A stretch of 64,000 nucleotides of DNA, taken from CAYJPV01 sp964372095 (GTDB lineage: Bacteria; Acidobacteriota; Vicinamibacteria; Vicinamibacterales; JAKQTR01). Position numbers and translations under genes: made by a program. Positions 32,573 through 40,563 of this stretch are shown here, piece after piece (within the stretch, counting starts at the first letter, position 1; every line of letters begins with the position of its first letter). The stretch lies in NCBI GenBank assembly GCA_964372095.1, contig CAYJPV010000002.1, positions 186,001 to 250,000 on the forward strand. The letters run 5' to 3'. The notes beneath the pieces were generated by a model, which was not told where the DNA came from, did no database searches, and worked only from the letters and a program-made list of their open reading frames with translations.

Positions 32573-35548
32573 ATGGACACGACACCAGACCTGGCTCCGC
32601 AGGGACGCACCGCGAACACCGCCCACGCCCCGCTCCGCATTTTCCTCAGCTACGGTCACGACGGGAACGAGACGCTGGTCCGCCGTATCAAGGCCGACCT
32701 TGAAGCCCGCGGCCACGACGTCTGGTTCGACAAGACACCGGACCACGAGAAAGGCATCAGAACGGGGGATGACTGGCGGCGGGCTATCACGGACGGGATT
32801 CTGAAGAGCCACCGCGTCGTGTCTTTTCTCTCGAAGCACTCCACCCGCGATCCGGGCGTCTGCCGCGATGAAATCGCGATCGCGATCGGGGTCAAAGGTG
32901 GGAACATCCAGACCATCCTCGTCGAGAGCGAGTACGAAGTGCAGGCGCCGGTGAGCATCGGGCACATCCAGTGGCTGGACATGCACGACTGGCAGGCGGC
33001 GCATGGCAACGTACAGGCCGCCGGTGAAGGGCCCGCGAGTGGTGACCGGGTGTGGGAAGCGTGGTATCAGGAGCAGCTGGCCGAGATCGTCCGCGTAGTC
33101 GAGAGTGACGAGAGCCGCCGATTCGCTGGCGAAATCGAGATGCTCACAGGCCATCTGCACCCGATCAGTTCCGAGGCGCGTATCTGCCAGCTCCTGAGCA
33201 AGGGCTTCCACGGGCGACGATGGTTGTTCGACGCGGTTGATCGCTGGCGACAGGACGTCTCGCACGGTTCCCGGCTCTTCTGGATCACGGGCGCGCCGGG
33301 CGTCGGCAAGAGCACCTTTGCCGCGCGGTTGACCCACACCCGCAGCGACACGGTGATCGCTGCCCAGTTCTGCGCCTGGAACATGGCCGATCACCGGGAC
33401 GCCCGGCGCGTCGTCTGCAGCCTGGCCTTCCAGCTCGCCACCCGGCTTCCCGATTACCGGAAACTCCTGCTGACCCTGCCTGAGATCGACCAACTGGATC
33501 ACAAGAACGCTGACGAACTCTTCGAATACCTCCTCACCAACCCTCTGCGCCTGGCCATCCGCGGGACCCGGAATCGGTACCTGCTGGTCATCGATGCCCT
33601 GGACGAAGCCGGCGAGGGCGGGCGCAACCCGCTGGTGGAGATGCTCGCGCGGAACGTCCAGCGCCTGCCCGACTGGATCGGCATGGTTGTGACCAGCCGG
33701 CCCGAATTCGACGTCACGACGCCGTTTCAGTCGCTGAACCCCTGCCCGTTCGACACCGAATCGGACTCCAACCGCGACGATATCCGTGCGTACCTGCGAG
33801 TTGAACTCGCGCCGTGGCTGAACGGACGATTGGACGCTGCGCCACTCGTGGAACGTATCCTGGACCGGAGCGAAGGCGTGTTCCTGTTCGTCGAGCGGTT
33901 CTGCGACGACATCCAGCTCGGTCACGTGTCGCTGGACCGCCCGGACACGTTCCCGCAGGGACTTGGTGGCATCTTCTTCCAGTACTTCAAACGGCAATTC
34001 CCGAATCGGGAGATCTACGAAACACGGGTCGAGCCGGCATTGGGCACCATCCTGGCTGCGCGTGAAGCGCTTCCCGTCGAGATGCTCGGGCGGCTGTTCG
34101 GCTGGAGCGCCCCGCAACGCAGGAACTGGCTGCGCACCGTCGGCTCTCTGTTTCCCGTGACGGTGGACCGGGCCCACGAGGTCGTCAGGCCCTGTCACCG
34201 CGCACTGGCTGAATGGCTGCAGGAAGCTGGAACAGCCGGAGCTTACTTCGTCAGTCTCGCCGATGGCGGGCAGCGCCTGGCACAGGAATGCTGGCTGGAG
34301 TACACACGCCGGACGGGAACGATGTCGCCGTATGCGGTTGCCCATCTACCGCGCCACCTCGCTGATGCCGGCCGCTGGGACGACCTGCGAACCATGGTCA
34401 TGACACCCGATTCCGGTCTGCTCGATCGATGGGTCGACCAGGGCGACGCCGTAGACGGAGTGGTCTGCCTCTCGGGCTTGTCCGAGCACCTCTGGGCCAC
34501 ACCCGGTCAGTCCGTCGCGGCAGCGGCCATGGCCACCCAGATTGCGCGCATCCACAGCCGTCAGGGACACTACGCGGACGCGCAGTCATGCCTGGAGCAG
34601 GCGTCAGCCGGCACGTCCTGGCTGCGCGGTCGGCGCATTCGTGCGATCGCGTTGCATGAACTGGCCTCCCTGCATCTGTACCATGAACGATTCCGGCTGG
34701 CCGCGTCCTCGTACCGGCGGGCGCTGAATCTGTGCGTCCTGGGCTTTCCCCTCCTCAGCGATGAGGCCGCCGCCAACCTCATCGGCCTGGGTGCGGTGGC
34801 GATCGGACAGTGCCGGAACGCCACGGCCAGGCTGCTGGCCATCTCGGCTGCCAGCCTGGCGACCGATGACCGCCAGGCGTCCCATCGCCGATCCGCCTGG
34901 CGATTGGCGGCGGCCGCCTGCCTCCCGATGGGCAGATACGACGAGTGCCGCCGCTGGCTCCAGCGCGCGGGCGCGCTCGAACCGCCCGCAGATATCGAAC
35001 AGACGCGCGCGTGGGTACTCCGGGGCCGTCTCGATTTCTTGGAAGCGACGCTCGCCGGACGGCAGCCCGACGCGGCCGCGGCAGCCTTTGACGGCGCGCG
35101 GCAATCGGCGCTGCGCATGCATGACGTCTACACCCAGATCGAGGCCGAACTCGGGTTGGCGGCGTGCGGCCTGGCACGCGCGGCAGAGGACGCCGGCCGC
35201 TGGCTCCGTGCGGCAGCGGATCACCTGACCGACGGCAGCAATTGTGAGTTGTGGGGGTGGCACACGTTCCTCAGCGCGGCCCACGAGCATCAGGCCGGGA
35301 GCCCTGGCGCGTATGTGGCGTACGCGACAGCCGTGGAATTCTGCCGGCAACACAGGATTCCCGGCTGGCAGGCCCGCGCGCTGGTCGGTCAGGGCGCCAT
35401 CCGATGGCACGAAGGGAACACGGCGGCCGCGGGTCCGCTGTGGGATGCGGCGCGCCAGACCGCGCGCCAGGGGGGTAAGGGGCTCGCCGCCGTGATCGAG
35501 CGAAACGTCGAGCGCTGCCGTCAGTCGCCCGCAACGATCCCGCTGTGA
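32573..35548 (+). CDS. TIR - NACHT/STAND - TPR protein
   Basis: A 991-residue three-part conflict-type protein. Residues 20-145 form a TIR-type domain (LRIFLSYGHDGNETLVRRIK, GHDVWFDK, DPGVCRDEIAIAIG); the glutamate at about 100 is at the position of the TIR NADase catalytic residue. Walker A is at 240-248 (GAPGVGKST) and Walker B near 340 (YLLVIDALDEAGEG). The C-terminal 350 residues are alpha-helical repeats of TPR type (IARIHSRQGHYADAQSCLEQ, ASSYRRALNLCV). By known family behaviour, the TPR part senses a ligand and the TIR part depletes NAD or makes a signal. No clear ribosome binding site precedes the ATG. It appears intact, unlike the TIR-STAND relic at 9697-11674. Confidence 0.88.
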   Translation: MDTTPDLAPQGRTANTAHAPLRIFLSYGHDGNETLVRRIKADLEARGHDVWFDKTPDHEKGIRTGDDWRRAITDGILKSHRVVSFLSKHSTRDPGVCRDEIAIAIGVKGGNIQTILVESEYEVQAPVSIGHIQWLDMHDWQAAHGNVQAAGEGPASGDRVWEAWYQEQLAEIVRVVESDESRRFAGEIEMLTGHLHPISSEARICQLLSKGFHGRRWLFDAVDRWRQDVSHGSRLFWITGAPGVGKSTFAARLTHTRSDTVIAAQFCAWNMADHRDARRVVCSLAFQLATRLPDYRKLLLTLPEIDQLDHKNADELFEYLLTNPLRLAIRGTRNRYLLVIDALDEAGEGGRNPLVEMLARNVQRLPDWIGMVVTSRPEFDVTTPFQSLNPCPFDTESDSNRDDIRAYLRVELAPWLNGRLDAAPLVERILDRSEGVFLFVERFCDDIQLGHVSLDRPDTFPQGLGGIFFQYFKRQFPNREIYETRVEPALGTILAAREALPVEMLGRLFGWSAPQRRNWLRTVGSLFPVTVDRAHEVVRPCHRALAEWLQEAGTAGAYFVSLADGGQRLAQECWLEYTRRTGTMSPYAVAHLPRHLADAGRWDDLRTMVMTPDSGLLDRWVDQGDAVDGVVCLSGLSEHLWATPGQSVAAAAMATQIARIHSRQGHYADAQSCLEQASAGTSWLRGRRIRAIALHELASLHLYHERFRLAASSYRRALNLCVLGFPLLSDEAAANLIGLGAVAIGQCRNATARLLAISAASLATDDRQASHRRSAWRLAAAACLPMGRYDECRRWLQRAGALEPPADIEQTRAWVLRGRLDFLEATLAGRQPDAAAAAFDGARQSALRMHDVYTQIEAELGLAACGLARAAEDAGRWLRAAADHLTDGSNCELWGWHTFLSAAHEHQAGSPGAYVAYATAVEFCRQHRIPGWQARALVGQGAIRWHEGNTAAAGPLWDAARQTARQGGKGLAAVIERNVERCRQSPATIPL

Positions 35549-35588
35549 TCCCCCATGCGGGTCTGCCGCCGCCCGGAGCGAGACAGCC

Positions 35589-36083
35589 TCATCTGGGCGT
35601 CCTCACTTCCGAACGCGAGGGGTAGGACGGGGCACTGCTCTTGAAATGGCTGAAGTCGCTACTGTTGAACTCGCTGAAATTGCGTTCCCGAACCGTGGGA
35701 ACTGACGGAGGCTTGATGACCCCCAGCCGAAGCAGCGACCGCAGAACGCCAGTCGGCAGCAGGAGGAGCAGCACGACGGCGTACAGCGCCGAGTGCGTCC
35801 ACGTCGCGCCCAGCCCCAGGCGGGAAATCAGAAGCGCAGGGACCGCGATGATCACCACCCCGGCCGCGAGCAACCGGCCTGCCGCGAAGATCCGAAGCGC
35901 CGGCAGACACAATGCTCCGGCCAGGCCCATCTGAAGCGCCACGGTCCAGTCCCATCCCCAGTATCGCAGGGCACCTGCGGCTGCACCGCCGAGCAGCAAC
36001 ATGGCGAAGAACGTCCCGGGCGCGAGCGCCGCCAGTCCCAGCAGCAGCAGAACCGCGATCTGAACGATGGCGATCGTTGTCAT
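35589..36083 (-). CDS. Small integral membrane protein, unknown
   Basis: I start at ATG 36083 (MTTIAIVQIAVLLLLGLAAL); the frame continues upstream but reads over the promoter of the divergent gene. The protein has 164 residues with about four transmembrane helices in the first 115, then a hydrophilic tail rich in serine and charged residues (RNFSEFNSSDFSHFKSSAPS). No family recognised. It is divergent from the DUF4062-NACHT gene and convergent with the TIR-NACHT gene. Confidence 0.65.
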   Translation of the reverse strand: MTTIAIVQIAVLLLLGLAALAPGTFFAMLLLGGAAAGALRYWGWDWTVALQMGLAGALCLPALRIFAAGRLLAAGVVIIAVPALLISRLGLGATWTHSALYAVVLLLLLPTGVLRSLLRLGVIKPPSVPTVRERNFSEFNSSDFSHFKSSAPSYPSRSEVRTPR

Positions 36084-36280
36084 GCGTCGGGCTCCTTCCC
36101 TACGTACGCGGGCAGTCTCCCACTGGCAGCCATCACTGTCAACGTCCAACGGTCGCGACTCACGATCACCGCGATCGGACGAATAACTCCCACTTGCTTC
36201 GCGCGTTCGTATCCTCCTCGAAGCCCAGCCCGAGTGGTTCCCCGTGATGCGCAACGTCAGCGTGCCCCGCATCTGCTACC

Positions 36281-39200
36281 ATGTCGCGCATCCCGCCCTC
36301 TGGGGGTTGTAAGGCCGTGACCTTCCCGGAACCGTCCGCCCCGAACCGCCGCATCCGCGTATTCGTGTCTTCGACGTTTCGCGACATGACGGGGGAGCGC
36401 GATGAGCTGATGACCCACGCCTGGCCTGAACTGCGCCGCTTCTGCCGGGAGCGCCAGGTCGAGCTGGTCGAGGTGGATCTGCGCTGGGGCATCGCCGAGG
36501 AACAAAGCACGCGCAAAGAAACCCTGAGACTCTGCCTCGACGAAATCCGCGCGTGTCGGCCGTTCTTCATTGGCGTGTTGGGCGAACGTTACGGTTGGGT
36601 GCCCGGCGACGACGCCTTCACCGCCGACCTGAAGGAGGAACAGCCGTGGCTGCGCGATCTCCACGGCAAGAGCGTCACCGAGCTCGAGATCCTCCACGGC
36701 GTGCTCAACAACCCCGAGATGGCCGGCCGCGCCTTCTTCTACTTCCGCAGTTCGTCGTATCTGGAGTCCCTGCCAGAGGACAGCAAGCCGGACTATACCG
36801 CTGAGAACGACGAGAGCGCTGAGAAGCAGCGGCAGCTCAAGAACCTTATCAGGCAGGCCTGCGCCCGAACGAGTATCCCGCTGCGCGAGAACTACCCAGA
36901 CCCGCGCACGTTGCCCGCACTTGTCCTCGCCGACCTCCAGGCCGCGATTGACGCACAGTTTCCCCTCGCCGGAATTCCCGACCCGTTGGACCGCGAGGCG
37001 CGCGACCACGAGGCGTTCGCCGAAAGCCGCCGCCGCACCTACATCGGCCGGCCTGACAACTTCGGGGCGCTCGACAATCATGCGGCAGGCGATGGGCCTC
37101 CGCTGGTGGTACTCGGCGAATCGGGCAGCGGCAAGTCAGCCCTGCTGGCCAACTGGCTCGATCGCTGGCGCCAGGAACACCCGGGCGACCGAATCTTCCA
37201 GCACTACATCGGCAGCACCCGCGACAGCGCCGACCATTGGCGCGTGATGGCGCGACTCATCGCCGAGATCAAACGCTGGACGACCGACCCCGAGGAGTTG
37301 CCCGGCACCCACGACGATGTACTGAAGGCGTTCCCGACCTGGCTGGCCAAGGCACGGCACCAGGCGGAACGAGAGGGCGTCCGTTGCCTCGTCGTGCTCG
37401 ATGCGCTCAATCAGATGGAGGACCGGGACCAGGCCCAGTCGCTCGGCTGGTTGCCGGTGCATCCGTTCACCGGCCCGCTTCGGCTGGTCGTTTCCACCTT
37501 GCCAGGCGACACGCTGAAGGCGGTGGAGCACCGCCAGTGGCAGTCACTCCGCGTCCAGCCGCTCACCCCTGACGAGCGCCGCGGGCTGATTGCTGACTAC
37601 CTCGGCCGGTTCGGCAAGCGACTCGATGTCCCCAGGCTCGAACGCCTGGTCGCCGCGCCTGCTGCCGCCAACCCGCTCTACCTGAAGATCCTCCTCGACG
37701 AACTGCGGGTCACCGGCACCCATGATCGGCTGGACGAGCGGCTCGGGGACTACCTCGAGGCGTCCGATATCCCGGCGCTGCTGCGGAAGGTGTTGGCGCG
37801 CTACCAGCGCGACTACGAGCACGACCGGCCGGGATTGGTCGGCGACGCGCTGGGTCTGATGTGGGCGGCCCGCCGCGGCCTGACTGAAACGGAACTACTC
37901 CGCCTGCTTCGGCCTCCGGACCTGCCGCAGCTGCCCCCGGCCGTCTGGAATCCGCTCCGCGCGGCACTCGAAGAAGGCCTGGTGGACCGGGGCGGCGTCC
38001 TCAACTTCGCCCACGACTTTCTCAGCACGGCCGTCGAGGCGGCGGTTGCCGCCGACCAGTCGAAGCAGAACCGCTTGCGGGAACGCCTTGCGGACTGTTT
38101 CGAGCAGGAACCCGTGTCCGAGCGGAGCTGCGACGAACTGCCGTGGGTGCTCAGGCAGGCGGGTCAGCGTGACCGACTACGTGCCTGCATTCTCGACATT
38201 TCGCGTTTCCTCATGATTCACCGGCGAGACGAATATGAACTCATGGGGTACTGGGTGTGGTTGGGCGAAGAGCAGACGATGGGTGACGCGTACGTGCAGG
38301 CGGTCGAGCGATGGGCAGGCGATGCGTCGCGGGATTGCTCGCAGATGGCCGCCGCGGTGCATGCGGTGGCCGCGTTCCTCTTGATGGGTGACTTCATTGC
38401 GTCCGCGGAGCGGCTGTTTCGGAAGGCTCTCGCGTTGGCCCTGGCCAGCACGCCGCAGGACGCCGAGTTCGTGTCCCAGTGCCGCCGTGATCTGGCGTCT
38501 GCAATCCCGATTCAGGGGCGCTACGCAGAGTGTGAGGCGCTGATCAGGGAGGCGATCAAAGACGATGAGGCCAAGCTGGGCCCGAACCACCCGACGATCG
38601 CGCGGGATCTACGGTCCCTGGGACAGGTGCTCTGGGACGCGAAAGCAGGGTCGAGGCTTCGCGAAGCACATCAAGCGTTCACGCGGGCGTTGAAGATCGA
38701 CGAGGCGCACTATGGCCCCGATCACGAGAAAGTCTCGACGGACCTGACGTTCCTCGCGATCATGTTGCTCGACTCGGACAGGAACAAGGAGGAGATGCTG
38801 AGGCGCGTCCTGGCTATCGACGAAAAGAACTGGGGCGGCAGCCATGTGAAAGTGGTTCCGGCCCTCAACAATCTCGCGTACGTGTTCACCGCCAATGGAC
38901 GGTTGAAGGAGGCGGGGCCCCTTCGGGACCGCGCTCTCGCCATCGCCGAAAGGTTCTACGCTCCGTACAGCACAGACCTAGCCATGGTTCTCAACAACCA
39001 CGCGAGGTACCTGCAATACGTGAAGCGGCTGCCCGAAGCCATCGCAATGATGAGGAGGGCCATCGCGATCTACGAGACGGTTCCGGCGTTTCGAACCCGT
39101 GTCGTGAACTGCCTGAACAACCTCGCGCAGATGTTGCGACAAAAAGGCGATCTTCGCGAGGCGCAGGCTGTCCTCGAGCGCGCGCTCGAGATCGGGAAGG

Positions 39201-39475
39201 GAGCGCCAGGCGGAGACCTGGATGTGGCCCGGAGCCTCAACAACCTCTCGAAGATCATGCGTTCCCGGTGGCGCTTCGCCGAAGCGGCAGCACTCAGCAT
39301 TCGCGCAGTCGCCATCTACGACGCGCAGAGAGCATCCTCCGGGCACGACGACTCGCACGCCGCAGATGCGAGATCGACGCTGACCACAAACCGCCTGGCC
39401 GCGATCACGACGACCATCATCCGCACGATAGTGCTCGCCTGGCTGGCCTGGCGGGCGTGGCGATATTTCGCCTGA
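36281..39475 (+). CDS. DUF4062 - NACHT - TPR protein
   Basis: A 1064-residue STAND protein. DUF4062 occupies about 25-115 (IRVFVSSTFRDMTGERDELM, LRWGIAEEQSTRKETL, GVLGERYGWVP). Walker A is at 279-287 (GESGSGKSA) and Walker B near 370 (CLVVLDALNQMED). From about 700 there are tetratricopeptide repeats of the kinesin-light-chain type (AKLGPNHPTIARDLRSLGQV, AHYGPDHEKVSTDL). The extreme C-terminus has a hydrophobic segment (IIRTIVLAWLAWRAWRYF) that could anchor it to a membrane. The start is ATG 36281, but GTG 36317 is also possible. The gene ends 50 bases before the second double-glycine peptide gene and may be cotranscribed with it. Confidence 0.87.
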   Translation: MSRIPPSGGCKAVTFPEPSAPNRRIRVFVSSTFRDMTGERDELMTHAWPELRRFCRERQVELVEVDLRWGIAEEQSTRKETLRLCLDEIRACRPFFIGVLGERYGWVPGDDAFTADLKEEQPWLRDLHGKSVTELEILHGVLNNPEMAGRAFFYFRSSSYLESLPEDSKPDYTAENDESAEKQRQLKNLIRQACARTSIPLRENYPDPRTLPALVLADLQAAIDAQFPLAGIPDPLDREARDHEAFAESRRRTYIGRPDNFGALDNHAAGDGPPLVVLGESGSGKSALLANWLDRWRQEHPGDRIFQHYIGSTRDSADHWRVMARLIAEIKRWTTDPEELPGTHDDVLKAFPTWLAKARHQAEREGVRCLVVLDALNQMEDRDQAQSLGWLPVHPFTGPLRLVVSTLPGDTLKAVEHRQWQSLRVQPLTPDERRGLIADYLGRFGKRLDVPRLERLVAAPAAANPLYLKILLDELRVTGTHDRLDERLGDYLEASDIPALLRKVLARYQRDYEHDRPGLVGDALGLMWAARRGLTETELLRLLRPPDLPQLPPAVWNPLRAALEEGLVDRGGVLNFAHDFLSTAVEAAVAADQSKQNRLRERLADCFEQEPVSERSCDELPWVLRQAGQRDRLRACILDISRFLMIHRRDEYELMGYWVWLGEEQTMGDAYVQAVERWAGDASRDCSQMAAAVHAVAAFLLMGDFIASAERLFRKALALALASTPQDAEFVSQCRRDLASAIPIQGRYAECEALIREAIKDDEAKLGPNHPTIARDLRSLGQVLWDAKAGSRLREAHQAFTRALKIDEAHYGPDHEKVSTDLTFLAIMLLDSDRNKEEMLRRVLAIDEKNWGGSHVKVVPALNNLAYVFTANGRLKEAGPLRDRALAIAERFYAPYSTDLAMVLNNHARYLQYVKRLPEAIAMMRRAIAIYETVPAFRTRVVNCLNNLAQMLRQKGDLREAQAVLERALEIGKGAPGGDLDVARSLNNLSKIMRSRWRFAEAAALSIRAVAIYDAQRASSGHDDSHAADARSTLTTNRLAAITTTIIRTIVLAWLAWRAWRYFA

Positions 39476-39525
39476 CGAGGCCTGGTGGGCCTGATCCCGC
39501 AGCGCGCGTTCGAAAGGAGAGTCCT

Positions 39526-39741
39526 GTGGCTGACGATGAGACTCGCTCGACGGTTGAACCGACCGATGCCGGCGTGGCAGCCGAAGACATGGAGTTGTCG
39601 GACCGTGACCTCGCCCGCGTCTCGGGCGGGCTCGGGGGGGTGGCGAAAATGGAGGTCGAACCCGTCGACTTCAAGCCGAAGGGGTCACTGCTGGGAATGG
39701 AGGTCGAGCCGGTCGACTTCAAGCCCCGCCCGACCTTCTAA
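39526..39741 (+). CDS. Double-glycine leader peptide with repeated MEVEPVDFKP core, copy 2
   Basis: A 71-residue paralogue of the peptide at 30298, also starting at GTG after GAAAGGAGAGTCCT. The leader ends ELSDRDLARVSGG. The core is LGGVAK, MEVEPVDFKP, KGSLLG, MEVEPVDFKP, RPTF, differing from copy 1 at three positions (I/L and L/V after the GG, S/T near the end). At DNA level the cores differ mostly at third codon positions, which shows selection on the peptide. It follows a STAND gene by 50 bases and precedes a DUF4395 membrane protein by 140. Whether the core is modified is unknown. Confidence 0.83.
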   Translation: MADDETRSTVEPTDAGVAAEDMELSDRDLARVSGGLGGVAKMEVEPVDFKPKGSLLGMEVEPVDFKPRPTF

Positions 39742-39881
39742 GGACGCGAGGCCGCCGTCCGCGCTCCAGGACCATCACGCTCGTCGCCGCGGAGCTGGAA
39801 CTTCAAACCGCCGGGTCCCGTCCAATAGTTCCTACCCACCACCACAAGACGAGGGTTTGGCTTCCTTCGAAAGGGACGCGC

Positions 39882-40520
39882 ATGAGCGGCATCGTGAAAT
39901 TCGGCGAAGACGTCGACGGGTACCGTATCCCCGTCCTCAACGAGCGGGAGATCCGGGCCGCGGCCGGGATCCTGTTCCTGATGATGTTCATCGCCATCGT
40001 GGCGGCGGTCACGAAGGGCAGTTTCCTGCTCCTGAAGTACGCGATCGTCATCTTCCTGCCGGACATGCTCATTCGGGTGTTCATCTCGCCACGGTATTCG
40101 CCCTCGCTCATCGTCGGGCGCCTCATCGTCAGGAACCAGGTCCCCGAGTACGTCGGGGCCCCGCAGAAACGTTACGCGTGGATTCTCGGCGCGCTGCTCG
40201 GGTCGGTCATGTTCGTTCTGGTGAACGTGATGAACACCTACAGCCCGATCTCGGGTCTGATCTGCCTGGCGTGCCTCGTCTTCCTCTTCTTCGAAACGGC
40301 TTTCGGCATCTGCCTGGGCTGCAAGCTCTATGCATGGCGCTATGGGGAGAAGGCGCAGTACTGCCCGGGTGAGGTGTGCGAGAGTGGCGTGCGTCAGCCG
40401 ATCCAGAACACGACGGGCGCACAGGTCCTCATCGCCCTCGGGTTTGTCGCCTACATCGGCCTGCTGGTGGTGTTGTTCAACGACGCGTACGGTGTGAAAC
40501 CGCACTCCTTGTTTGGCTAG
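39882..40520 (+). CDS. DUF4395 family membrane protein
   Basis: A 212-residue membrane protein. VKFGEDVDGYRIPVLNEREI and the following AGILFLMMFIAIVAAV match the DUF4395 start, followed by about four more transmembrane helices (YAWILGALLGSVMFVLVNVM, ISGLICLACLVFLFFETAFG, VLIALGFVAYIGLLVVLF). Between helices is a cysteine-containing loop (CLGCKLYAWRYGEKAQYCPG, then EVCESG) where the paired cysteines may matter for redox or metal binding. GAAAGGGACGC lies before the ATG. It is downstream of the second peptide gene; a link to peptide export is possible but unsupported by family knowledge. Confidence 0.82.
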   Translation: MSGIVKFGEDVDGYRIPVLNEREIRAAAGILFLMMFIAIVAAVTKGSFLLLKYAIVIFLPDMLIRVFISPRYSPSLIVGRLIVRNQVPEYVGAPQKRYAWILGALLGSVMFVLVNVMNTYSPISGLICLACLVFLFFETAFGICLGCKLYAWRYGEKAQYCPGEVCESGVRQPIQNTTGAQVLIALGFVAYIGLLVVLFNDAYGVKPHSLFG

Positions 40521-40563
40521 ACAACACGCTGTGGCGTGCGCCGAGTCGGCTATGCTCTGAGCG

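Noticed and set aside
32501..34345. Reverse ORF of 614 codons opposite the TIR-NACHT gene
   Set aside because: No recognisable motif; the forward strand carries TIR, Walker A and Walker B in order.
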